Assembly (NCBI GenBank): GCA_964468435.1
Contig: CAYXVE010000068.1
Location: 1-24,208, forward strand
DNA: 24,208 nt
Reading direction: 5' to 3'
Origin: JBCCTX01 sp964468435
Lineage (GTDB): Bacteria > Bacteroidota > Bacteroidia > J057
In this document: positions 16,732-24,208 of the stretch, piece by piece
Layout of the letters: the number at the start of each line of letters is the position of its first letter
Position numbering within the stretch: position 1 is the stretch's first letter
Made by a program: the position numbers and the translations under genes
Notes under the pieces: generated by a model
Seen by the model: the letters and a program-made list of their open reading frames with translations, nothing else
Told to the model about the DNA's origin: nothing
Database searches by the model: none

Positions 16732-17427
16732 TTATTCAATAAATCCCAGTTCATAGAACCTATCCAGAAACCGATATTTCCTGAGGAAATTTTTGTGATC
16801 AGCTCTCCAGCCCAGAAGTTCCGGAAGCTGTTGAGTAGCTACTCTGTATCGATAGATTTTTTCAGCATCCACAGGATTGGATACCATCCAGCGAAGATTC
16901 TTTTGAAGCACCAATATCACATCAGGATATTTTTCTACCCAGTCTCTTTGATTTATCAAAGTCTCTACTATGGTTTCATTTTGATACATCCAAACAAGAT
17001 TTCCGAAAAGTACCTTCACCAGATCAGGTTTTTGCATGAGATAGTTTACATCTGCATTGGGAAGCTCAGGATATCTCCTCACCAATTGACCCAATTCCCG
17101 CATTTCCATACTCTTTCTGTAAGCCATTTCAGATCTAACACGTTGATTGATTTCATGAAAGCTTAGCAGACCATCCCGGTTTACATCCGTGGCATGGTAG
17201 TGATGATCGACAAGATAATAAGCAAATTCATCTGCAAATCGCAGCAATTCACGCTTATTGAGCAATGCATCATCATCTCTGTCTGCAATCAGGAAGCGCT
17301 CTTCCAAATACCAGGTACTCAAGCGCGATGCTTCCATTTCATACTGTGCAAAGGTATACTGGATACTTATAAATAGTGATACAGCAAGATAAAAGGTTTT
17401 TGTAGTATAATTCATGTTGAAGCTCAT
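16732..17427 (-). CDS. Secreted EF-hand protein of unknown function
   Basis: A 231-aa protein with an N-terminal signal peptide (cleavage near TFAQYE, residue 28). Two canonical EF-hand calcium loops follow: residues 49-60 (DRDDDALLNKRE, with Ala in place of the usual Gly) and 81-92 (DVNRDGLLSFHE, an exact match with Glu at position 12). The remaining 130 residues are helical, with many Leu, Arg, Trp and Tyr residues and no family I know. It should bind Ca2+ outside the cytoplasm. A second ATG at 17415 (residue 5) would also keep the signal peptide. It stands alone, with 225 nt of non-coding sequence before it and 410 nt after it. Confidence 0.75.
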   Translation of the reverse strand: MSFNMNYTTKTFYLAVSLFISIQYTFAQYEMEASRLSTWYLEERFLIADRDDDALLNKRELLRFADEFAYYLVDHHYHATDVNRDGLLSFHEINQRVRSEMAYRKSMEMRELGQLVRRYPELPNADVNYLMQKPDLVKVLFGNLVWMYQNETIVETLINQRDWVEKYPDVILVLQKNLRWMVSNPVDAEKIYRYRVATQQLPELLGWRADHKNFLRKYRFLDRFYELGFIE

Positions 17428-17652
17428 TTGTAATTAAGCATGAAATCAACCGCAAGTTGAAAAAATACAATATAAAAAAAGTGTTAGTATTGAATCATTA
17501 ATTTTCATTTTTTGGATAAATTTTATCTCGCTCTTTCACTGACTGATTATTTTGCGGGTTAAGTATCTCGTTAAACTGTTAAACGCCAAAGCTATATATT
17601 TTAGTATATCGTACAAATCTTAACCTGTCTCATGCTCATATTGGGGTTTTTG

Positions 17653-17979
17653 TCAAAGGTCCTCTTCCATAATGAGGTTGTTCAGGGCACGACTCAATTC
17701 AGAGGCTGCATGCGCATCTCCTTGTTTATTTGCAATAACTATACCTTTTTCATAGATATCTTTAGCCTTTTCAGGATCATCCAATTCATAATATACCCTC
17801 CCCAGATGATAGTAACATCCTACGTAATCAGGGTCCAATTTCTGGAGCCGCGCGAAATACTTCATTGCCTGTTCAAGATCTCCCTGTATCTGATATTCAT
17901 GTGCGATTGAATATAAGGTGAATGAATCTCCTGGAAATTCTTCCAGAAATTTTAACAGTTGAGTTAATCTATCGTTCAT
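17653..17979 (-). CDS. Small TPR protein
   Basis: A 108-aa soluble protein containing about two and a half tetratricopeptide repeats: DSFTLYSIAHEYQIQGDLEQAMKYF and CYYHLGRVYYELDDPEKAKDIY show the TPR residues clearly, followed by a capping helix. It probably mediates a protein contact in the cytoplasm. I start it at the ATG at 17979 (MNDRLTQLLKFL). The frame extends to an ATG at 18060, but that would overlap the 5' end of the divergent etfB gene by 20 nt and add an unlikely N-terminus. Confidence 0.75.
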   Translation of the reverse strand: MNDRLTQLLKFLEEFPGDSFTLYSIAHEYQIQGDLEQAMKYFARLQKLDPDYVGCYYHLGRVYYELDDPEKAKDIYEKGIVIANKQGDAHAASELSRALNNLIMEEDL

Positions 17980-18040
17980 TTCTATAAATGATGAATTATT
18001 TGTAATTTGCACTAGGCTTTTAATCAGTTCTAAATTATCT

Positions 18041-18781
18041 ATGAAAATTCTTGTTTGCATCAGTCACGTACCTGATACGACTACAAAAATACAATTTGAC
18101 AGCGAAGGGAAAGAATTAAATCGGTCTGGAGTAACCTTTGTCATCAATCCATATTGTGAGTACGGTCTTTCGCGCGCTATTGGATTTCGGGAAGAGGAAA
18201 AACAAGTAGAAATTACCGCACTCTGTGTGGGAGGCCCAGAGGTGGAGCCTACGCTGCGCAAAGCTCTTGCCATAGGCGCTGACGATGCTGTACGCATTGA
18301 TGCCCAACCCACAGACTCAGCCATGGTCTCTCAATTGATTGCAAATTATGCCAAAGAAAAGGAGTTCTTCATTATCTTTACAGGAAAAGAATCTATTGAT
18401 TTCAATAGCGCTATGGTTCCTGGAATGATAGCAGAGCATCTCTCTATACCTTTTGCATCTTTTGCCACCAAAATGGAATTGATTGACGATCATACCGCTG
18501 AAATACACAGCGAAATCGAAGGCGGAAAAGAAATCCTGGAAGTATCCCTTCCAACTGTCGTCAGTTGCCAAAAAGGTATAGCTGAATGGCGAATTCCCAA
18601 CATGAGGGGAATCATGGCCGCTAGAAAAAAACCCCTGGCTGTAGTCAAACCTGATGAGACTCAGGAATACGTGGAAACCGTAAAATTCGAATATCCTCCT
18701 GCAAAATCCGATTGCAGGTATTTCGATCCAGAAAATACACAGGAACTCGTTGATGCGCTCATCAACAAAGGTTTGATCTAA
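18041..18781 (+). CDS. etfB: Electron transfer flavoprotein, beta subunit
   Basis: A 246-aa protein matching EtfB throughout: the N-terminal MKILVCISHVPDT, the NPYCEYGLSRAI segment, ALAIGADDAVRID, FTGKESIDFNSAMVPGMIAE and LPTVVSCQKGIAEWRIPNMRGIMAARKKP, where the last part is the recognition loop that contacts acyl-CoA dehydrogenases. With EtfA it carries electrons from acyl-CoA and related dehydrogenases to ETF-quinone oxidoreductase; the beta subunit holds AMP. etfA follows by 39 nt, so the pair is an operon. The divergent small TPR gene starts about 61 nt away, leaving a shared promoter region. Confidence 0.96.
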   Translation: MKILVCISHVPDTTTKIQFDSEGKELNRSGVTFVINPYCEYGLSRAIGFREEEKQVEITALCVGGPEVEPTLRKALAIGADDAVRIDAQPTDSAMVSQLIANYAKEKEFFIIFTGKESIDFNSAMVPGMIAEHLSIPFASFATKMELIDDHTAEIHSEIEGGKEILEVSLPTVVSCQKGIAEWRIPNMRGIMAARKKPLAVVKPDETQEYVETVKFEYPPAKSDCRYFDPENTQELVDALINKGLI

Positions 18782-18820
18782 TATGCTACAAAGTTTTGGT
18801 TTTAATAAAAAATAAAATAT

Positions 18821-19795
18821 ATGTCGGTTCTCTTATTTGCAGAACATTCTGAAGAGACTTTTAAGAAATCTGTGCTGGAAGCTGCTACCTATGCATATGA
18901 TCTGGCGCAGAAAATAGGAACAGAATTACACGCAGTTTCCATCGGGCAAATAGAAGAAAAAGTACTGAAAAGTCTCGGATCATACGGTGTGTCAAAAATA
19001 CATACGATAAAATCTGATCAACCCAATGCATTTGTCAATGCTGCCTATGCCAGTGCAGTATCTCAGGTAGCTGAGCACATACAGGCCCAGGCGGTAGTCA
19101 TGGCTGAAACATACAATGGAAAGGCTATTTCTCCAAGAGTTGCTGTAAAACTTAACGCTACACCTCTTCCAGGCGTCATCACCATGGTCGATCCTAGCAA
19201 TGACTTTGATGTAAGCAGAATGTCTTATTCCGGAAAAGGAATACAAGCGCTAAAAGCTGTACGCGACCGGGTAGTCATCACTGTCAAAAACAACAGCTAC
19301 GAGCTTGCAAAAAACGAAGTAGATGTCTCTATAGAACCCTTTGATTTCGATCAAAGTGTAGTGAGCATTGATGCCATCGCCAAAGAAGTAGTAAAAGTAA
19401 GCGATGGTATCGTCCTTACTGAAGCAGGTGTAGTAGTATCGGCTGGCAGAGGGCTCAAAGGACCTGAAAACTGGGCCATGATCGAGGAACTCGCAGATCT
19501 ACTCCATGCAGCAACAGCCTGCTCCAAACCCGTTTCAGATATGGAGTGGCGTCCACACCACGAACATGTAGGTCAAACAGGTATTCAGATCAGCCCAAAT
19601 GTGTACATCGCAATAGGTATTTCCGGAGCCATACAGCATCTTGCTGGAGTAAGTTCCTCCAAACACATTATCGTCATCAACAAAGACTCCGAAGCTCCCT
19701 TTTTTAAAATTGCAGATTACGGTATTGTTGGAGACCTGTTTGATGTCGTACCCCGGTTAATAGATGGTATCAAAGCAGCTAAAGCATCAGTATGA
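18821..19795 (+). CDS. etfA: Electron transfer flavoprotein, alpha subunit
   Basis: A 324-aa EtfA. The C-terminal FAD domain is well kept: VVSAGRGLKGPENW (about 206-219), the segment ACSKPVSDMEWRPHHEHVGQTG, then VYIAIGISGAIQHLAGVSSS, INKDSEAPFFKIADYGIVGD. The N-terminal domain (1-190) is the divergent half that packs on EtfB. The protein holds the redox-active FAD of the ETF dimer. Spacing of 39 nt to etfB and the same strand indicate co-transcription. The segment that reads ASRAAVDAG in many EtfA proteins is ACSKPVSDM here, as I expect for Bacteroidota members. Confidence 0.96.
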   Translation: MSVLLFAEHSEETFKKSVLEAATYAYDLAQKIGTELHAVSIGQIEEKVLKSLGSYGVSKIHTIKSDQPNAFVNAAYASAVSQVAEHIQAQAVVMAETYNGKAISPRVAVKLNATPLPGVITMVDPSNDFDVSRMSYSGKGIQALKAVRDRVVITVKNNSYELAKNEVDVSIEPFDFDQSVVSIDAIAKEVVKVSDGIVLTEAGVVVSAGRGLKGPENWAMIEELADLLHAATACSKPVSDMEWRPHHEHVGQTGIQISPNVYIAIGISGAIQHLAGVSSSKHIIVINKDSEAPFFKIADYGIVGDLFDVVPRLIDGIKAAKASV

Positions 19796-19959
19796 TGAAT
19801 TTCAATATTATATGAGCTTAAATTAAAAGCTGCAATTTACTTTGTATAATTTGTACATTTCTATTTACCTTTGATATACATAATTTCTAAGCTCATCCCG
19901 TTTTCCTGATCTTTGGGGTGTACATTGTAGGTAATTGTAGCGTTGTAAAAAATTTTCAG

Positions 19960-20598
19960 GTGGAAAAAATTCCTTTAGAGATCATCGGTCTATCTTCCAG
20001 CCAATCCCAGGTGGGTCATTACGCTCTGGTATTGGGAGAAAAGAGTGGAAATCGGAGATTACCCATTATTATCGGAGGGGCAGAGGCACAAGCTATTGCA
20101 TTGGAGTTGGAAAACATCAAGACAAATCGGCCAATGACCCATGATCTCATATATAATCTTGCTCGTCATTTCGATATCAATCTGATAGAGGTCATTATTA
20201 CTGAATTAAATGAGGGTATCTTCTACGCCCGGCTAATCATGGAGTCTGACGGTGAAATTCATGAGATTGACAGCCGTCCTAGTGATGCAGTAGCGATTGG
20301 CGTTCGCTTCAAAGTACCCATTTACAGTTATGAATCTGTACTTTCAGAAGCTGGCATTGTCATCGATGACGATACCTCTTCACAATATGCAGATGAGGAA
20401 GGTGAGTTTTCCCTCTCCGAACTGGAAAAAGCTGACGTCGAAGAGGAACCTCAAAAGCGATTTCCTACTGGATCGGGTTCCCAGGAAAAAGTCTCCAAGC
20501 TCAAAAAAAAGCTCGAAGAAGCTCTGGCAGGAGAAGATTATGAAGCTGCTGCAAGGCTGAGAGATGAAATCAACAAAATCGAAAGTGGTAGGGAGTGA
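19960..20598 (+). CDS. DUF151 bifunctional-nuclease family protein with C-terminal UVR domain
   Basis: A 212-aa protein with two parts. Residues 1-135 are the DUF151 (bifunctional nuclease) domain: LEIIGLSSSQSQ, NRRLPIIIGGAEAQAIALELE, RPMTHDL and IDSRPSDAVAIGVRFKVPIY. After an acidic linker, residues about 175-208 form a UVR motif (LKKKLEEALAGEDYEAAARLRDEI), the helical hairpin by which UvrB and UvrC pair. DUF151 proteins have been reported to have nuclease activity, but their role is not settled; the UVR tail hints at contact with UvrB-like partners (inference). The frame opens at a GTG at 19918. I prefer the GTG at 19960 (residues EKIPLEI follow) because the family normally starts there; no ATG is available. 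Confidence 0.85.
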   Translation: MEKIPLEIIGLSSSQSQVGHYALVLGEKSGNRRLPIIIGGAEAQAIALELENIKTNRPMTHDLIYNLARHFDINLIEVIITELNEGIFYARLIMESDGEIHEIDSRPSDAVAIGVRFKVPIYSYESVLSEAGIVIDDDTSSQYADEEGEFSLSELEKADVEEEPQKRFPTGSGSQEKVSKLKKKLEEALAGEDYEAAARLRDEINKIESGRE

Positions 20599-20605
20599 TT
20601 CTTCC

Positions 20606-21979
20606 CTACACCTCCATCTCTTCGTCCCAGGCTTCCAGAATATCTGCTACCCGGCGAACAAATCGTCCTCCCAGCGCACCATCAATGATCCGGTGATCAT
20701 AGGAATGTGAAAGAAACATCCGGTTCCTGATAGCAATGACATCGCCCTGGGGCGTTTCCAGCACAGCTGGAATCTTCCTGATGGCCCCAAAGGCCATGAT
20801 GCCTACCTGGGGTTGCATGATGAGTGGTGTACCCATCACATTACCAAAAGTACCAACATTAGACAGGGTATAAGTTCCTCCCTCAAGTTCCTCCGGCTTA
20901 AGCTTGTTGGTGCGAGCTCTTGCAGCCAGATTGTTCACCGCTGCGGTGAGACCCACCAGATTCATGCGGTCAGCATTGCGAATGACAGGTACAATCAGGT
21001 TGTCGTTGGGGAGTGCTACAGCCACTCCAATATTGATATCCTTCTTCAACAGGATTTTGTCGCTTTCGACTGAAGAATTGATCCTCGGATGCTCCCGAAG
21101 CGCCTTGGCAATAGCCATCACAAATATCGGAGTGAAAGTTATCTTCTCTCCATACTTTTCCTGAAACTGCTTTTTTACTTTCTGACGCCAGCGATAGATC
21201 GCTGTCACATCTGCTTCCACGAAGGATGTAACATGTGCAGAGACATGAGCAGAGTAGACCATGTTTTCTGCAATCATCCTGCGCAAGCGATCCATCTCCT
21301 CTATCTCATATTCACCTGAGTGTTTGAATTGCTTTTCCTGTATCAGGATGTTATTTCTAGCAGGAGGTATCTCTACTTTTTGAATGGGTTTTTCAGGCTG
21401 TACAGGGATGGTTTGTTTATTTTCCTGAGGTTTTTCAGTTGCAATTACTTCTGCATCCCCTGGACTACGTTGCTTGACGTATTGCAGTATATCTTTTTTA
21501 GTTACCCTTCCACCTCTACCAGAGCCAGGAAGTCTCTCCAGTTCTGCCATCGATATCCCTTCCTTTCTGGCTATATTGAGTACCAAGGGCGAGTAAAATC
21601 GCCCTTCAGTATTCGTACTAGTTTCAACTTCACTACTTTTACCCGCCAAAGTTCCCGAGGAAACAAAGGGTACTGCAACTGACAATTCCTTCTCCCTAGA
21701 AGGCAAATATCCGTTTGATCCACTATTTTCAACTTCTGCTTCTGTTTCAATAACTGCGATGACTTCCCCTACTGGCACCACATCTCCTTCTTTGAAATTT
21801 ATCTCGACCAACTTCCCATCAACGGGTGCGGGCACCTCTGAGTCCACTTTATCGGTAGCAATCTCCAATACCGTTTCCTCCTGTTCGATGGGATCACCCA
21901 CTTCTTTGGTCCATTTAAGGATGGTCGCTTCAATAATACTCTCACCCATCTTGGGCATTCTTAATTCAATCTTTGCCAT
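20606..21979 (-). CDS. Dihydrolipoamide acyltransferase (E2) of a 2-oxo acid dehydrogenase complex
   Basis: A 457-aa E2 subunit. Domains in order: lipoyl domain (1-80, lipoylated K44 in EIATDKVDSEV), a Ser/Thr/Glu linker, peripheral subunit-binding domain (about 128-170, FYSPLVLNIARKEGI...GRGGRVTKKDIL), a Pro/Glu linker and the catalytic acyltransferase domain (about 225-457) with the active-site SYDHRIIDG (H429, D433). It passes the acyl group from lipoate to CoA. A single lipoyl domain and the motif pattern suit a branched-chain or 2-oxoglutarate complex more than pyruvate dehydrogenase, but sequence alone does not settle it. No E1 or E3 gene is adjacent. It follows cinA by 27 nt on the same strand. 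Confidence 0.92.
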   Translation of the reverse strand: MAKIELRMPKMGESIIEATILKWTKEVGDPIEQEETVLEIATDKVDSEVPAPVDGKLVEINFKEGDVVPVGEVIAVIETEAEVENSGSNGYLPSREKELSVAVPFVSSGTLAGKSSEVETSTNTEGRFYSPLVLNIARKEGISMAELERLPGSGRGGRVTKKDILQYVKQRSPGDAEVIATEKPQENKQTIPVQPEKPIQKVEIPPARNNILIQEKQFKHSGEYEIEEMDRLRRMIAENMVYSAHVSAHVTSFVEADVTAIYRWRQKVKKQFQEKYGEKITFTPIFVMAIAKALREHPRINSSVESDKILLKKDINIGVAVALPNDNLIVPVIRNADRMNLVGLTAAVNNLAARARTNKLKPEELEGGTYTLSNVGTFGNVMGTPLIMQPQVGIMAFGAIRKIPAVLETPQGDVIAIRNRMFLSHSYDHRIIDGALGGRFVRRVADILEAWDEEMEV

Positions 21980-22006
21980 AGGTCAAATTTAATCATTTTT
22001 CTACTT

Positions 22007-23290
22007 TCATGCCTGATCCCCCTGAGCATAATCAGGATTTTGTGAAAGACGATGTCTCTTTATCACTTGTCTTAGGCAAAACTGCAGTGCATAACTTACG
22101 GCTCTGCCTATAACTACGTTTCTATCCCCGTGCAAATATACGTGTTCAGCTTTGTTTTCTAATCCATCAGCATAACCTATCCATACCTGAGGGATAATCT
22201 CCTCATCCGGCTCAGCATATCCTGTCGTAGCAATACCTATATCTGCATGCATCATGCTTCTTACACGTATTGCCATCAGGGATGCTACAGCCTCAGATAC
22301 TACCCCCTGTTGTTGAATAATTTCTGGATCTATATCCAGTACACTTTCCTTAATTTCTGTAGCATAGGCCGTAATACTTCCTTTGAAAAAATCTGAAGCT
22401 CCCGAAATGGAAACCAAGCTGGCCGCAATCTGGCCTCCTGTTATACTTTCTGCAACAGCTAAGGTAAGCGACCGGGAAGTAAGCTCATCTGCGACAATAG
22501 CAGGCAGGGGCTTATCACCCCATGCATAATACTTGTCCCAGAATTGCTCGTAGATCAATTCTGCAGCCTCCTCCAAGGCTTTTTGTGCTATGTCCTGTTG
22601 TATATCCGAACGATCTATATACATCTCCAACCACAATCCATCTATTCTGGGCAAATAGGCAATTTCTACCATCTTTGGCAGCAACGGTTCAACCAGTTGC
22701 ATCCTGTCTGCTGCATGAGATTCTGGTATATGGGATAAGCGGAGTATTTTATGCATAAAAACTCCTTGCTTTCTTTCGGCTTTCAAACGGGGAATAATCT
22801 CGTTTTCCATCATATAGAGCATCTCAAATGGCACCCCCGGCATGGACACCATCCATTTTCCAGCCTTCCTAAACAACATCCCAGGAGCAGTACCCCGGGG
22901 ATTAGGAACTACCTCGCACTTTTCAGGCAACATGGCCTGCTGCCGATTTCTTTCTGTCAATGGACGGTTGCGGCGACTGAAAATAGCAGCAATATGTGCC
23001 AGGGTTTTTTCGTGCAATACCAGCGATGAGTCAAATAAATCAGCAAGAACATGCTTGGTCATATCATCCTGGGTCGGCCCAAGACCTCCTGATGCAAGCA
23101 CGACATCATGCTCCGACATTTCTTCAAGAACTGCTTTTCTGATAGCCTCTACCGTATCGGGAATTACTACGGTACGCGACAGCTTAAAGCCGTGTGGTCG
23201 TAACATTTCCCCAATCTTTGCAGCGTTAGTATTAATGATCCTTCCCTTTAGCAATTCTGTACCTATTGTAATGAGACTTATTTTGAGCAT
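22007..23290 (-). CDS. cinA: CinA: competence/damage-inducible protein, NMN deamidase-type
   Basis: A 427-aa, full-length CinA. The N-terminal MoaB/MogA-like domain (1-170) shows ISLITIGTELLKGRIINTN, LASGGLGPTQDD and MVSMPGVPFEM. The C-terminal domain (about 262-410) is the nicotinamide-mononucleotide amidase type, with catalytic candidates S282 in AESITGG, Y309 and K314 (AYATEIKE), and GVVSEAVA. The protein recycles pyridine nucleotide by deamidating NMN. Two motifs differ from the textbook form: AESCTGG is AESITGG, and the GIAGP loop reads GYAEP (357-361). The ATG at 23290 gives the standard N-terminus. The E2 gene follows by 27 nt. Confidence 0.93.
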   Translation of the reverse strand: MLKISLITIGTELLKGRIINTNAAKIGEMLRPHGFKLSRTVVIPDTVEAIRKAVLEEMSEHDVVLASGGLGPTQDDMTKHVLADLFDSSLVLHEKTLAHIAAIFSRRNRPLTERNRQQAMLPEKCEVVPNPRGTAPGMLFRKAGKWMVSMPGVPFEMLYMMENEIIPRLKAERKQGVFMHKILRLSHIPESHAADRMQLVEPLLPKMVEIAYLPRIDGLWLEMYIDRSDIQQDIAQKALEEAAELIYEQFWDKYYAWGDKPLPAIVADELTSRSLTLAVAESITGGQIAASLVSISGASDFFKGSITAYATEIKESVLDIDPEIIQQQGVVSEAVASLMAIRVRSMMHADIGIATTGYAEPDEEIIPQVWIGYADGLENKAEHVYLHGDRNVVIGRAVSYALQFCLRQVIKRHRLSQNPDYAQGDQA

Positions 23291-23449
23291 GTTATTTCAG
23301 TTAATATCCAACCGTTTCTTGTGTGGGAATCCCTACAACTATAGGCAAGTTGTTCCCAATCTACCAGTTGAGCAAATATTATACGTTACGAAATCAGATA
23401 GATGCAACGATTTTACTTATTCTTTTGCAATAAGCTAAACTTGCTTATC

Positions 23450-24166
23450 TCAATACCCGCAGATCGTCTTGATTGCACTGAGAAAAAATATGGCTGCTGT
23501 CTCTGTTCGCAGACGGTTTTGACCTAACAATACTGGCTCAAAATGCTGACTATGAGCTATTTCAACTTCCTCCGGAGTAAAATCTCCTTCTGGGCCGATC
23601 AGAATGGTAATGGAAGAAGAGGTTTCAATCTGATGCTGAAATTGTCTGAAAGCAATAAAGGCCTCACACCACGCAATCATGCGCAAGTCGGACTGATCTG
23701 AAATTAATGCGGATTCGAGTGGCTCAGCGTCCGATAGTTTGGGGAGACGCGATCTCTTGCACTGCTTTAGAGCAGAGAGGACGATGCTCTGCATGCGTTC
23801 TACAGAGGGTAAACGGTATTTGTAAGATCTTTCACAGAGAACTGGAACAATGCGATTTACCCCCAGTTCAACAGACTTTTCCAGTAACCATTCAAATCGG
23901 TCTTTTCTTCTTAACGGTGAAATATATAAATGTATAGCAGGACTACTCTCCCCCCATTCAGGAAACACCTCCAATATCTCCAACCAGGTTTCTTTTTTGT
24001 GAACTTTGTCAATTGCCGTAAGATACATGTTGCCATGTCCATCTATAGCATGAATACGATCTCCAGCTTTATGCCTGAGAACCTGTATACAGTGCCTTGT
24101 TTCTTCTTCGTTTAATCGTCCCTTTTGCTGATCAACTCTTTCCAGGAAAAATATCTGCATATTCAC
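23450..24166 (-). CDS. rsmE: 16S rRNA m3U1498 methyltransferase
   Basis: A 238-aa SPOUT-class methyltransferase that methylates N3 of U1498 in 16S rRNA. The N-terminal PUA-like RNA-binding domain (about 1-70) shows EETRHCIQVLRHKAGD. The catalytic domain shows SVELGVNRIVPVL, ALKQCKRSRLP, and the deep-knot S-adenosylmethionine site ILIGPEGDFTPEEV (about 189-201) and LLGQNRLRTETAAI (213-226). Length matches the family. The ATG at 24160 (residue 3) is an alternative start. It lies 159 nt upstream of cinA, with a tRNA-like remnant between them, and is probably transcribed alone. Confidence 0.94.
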   Translation of the reverse strand: MNMQIFFLERVDQQKGRLNEEETRHCIQVLRHKAGDRIHAIDGHGNMYLTAIDKVHKKETWLEILEVFPEWGESSPAIHLYISPLRRKDRFEWLLEKSVELGVNRIVPVLCERSYKYRLPSVERMQSIVLSALKQCKRSRLPKLSDAEPLESALISDQSDLRMIAWCEAFIAFRQFQHQIETSSSITILIGPEGDFTPEEVEIAHSQHFEPVLLGQNRLRTETAAIFFLSAIKTICGY

Positions 24167-24208
24167 GTGTATTAAACAATCATCTTTAATTAAAAAATAT
24201 ACATATAG

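Noticed and set aside
22842..23438. 198-codon plus-strand frame opposite cinA
   Set aside because: It is entirely antisense to well-conserved CinA motifs, so it is a shadow.

Overview
The window looks like chromosomal DNA of a member of the Bacteroidota. Several start sites are preceded by the TAnnTTTG type of -7 promoter element used in that phylum. Shine-Dalgarno sequences are weak. The gene content also fits: short ECF sigma factors paired with membrane/beta-barrel proteins, a DUF151-UVR nuclease-like protein, a fused CrtYcd-type lycopene cyclase, secreted TPR proteins and full-length CinA. I cannot place it more finely with confidence. Most of the window is core chromosome, and I see no phage, intact insertion sequence, CRISPR array or rRNA.

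Layout, left to right. Positions 1-940 hold the 3' end of an unidentified gene followed by a C58 (YopT-like) cysteine protease, probably an effector or toxin, closed by a hairpin terminator. Positions 1036-5205 are a two-gene + strand unit of secreted proteins: a 400-aa protein of unknown function and a 973-aa TPR protein. Convergent to it is a - strand unit (7453-5210) with a membrane-anchored M23 peptidase and two small orphan proteins. Around 7724-7960 lies a broken C-terminal piece of a DUF4143 AAA ATPase. Next is a - strand unit (10094-7915) with an ECF sigma factor, a one-TM protein with a beta-barrel-like C-terminus (a likely anti-sigma or signalling partner), and a small orphan gene.

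The second half is mostly recognisable core genes. These are frr (+), a double-GNAT-like acyltransferase (-) and a DUF368 polyprenyl-phosphate translocase (+). A - strand isoprenoid/carotenoid unit follows (16321-13321): ECF sigma, crtB, lycopene cyclase and ispH. Then come an EF-hand secreted protein (-), a small TPR protein (-) divergent from etfB-etfA (+), a DUF151-UVR protein (+), a - strand pair of cinA and a 2-oxo acid dehydrogenase E2 subunit, and rsmE (-).

The points most worth a second look are the C58 protease and its unknown upstream partner, the sigma/barrel pair, the sigma-crtB-cyclase-ispH cluster with no desaturase in it, the M23 peptidase with Cys where the HxH motif expects His, and two relics: the DUF4143 fragment and a tRNA-Gly-like remnant near 23302-23381. 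I found no clear evidence of a wholly new multi-gene system. The left edge (C58 protease plus truncated neighbour) is the likeliest place for one, but the window cuts it off.
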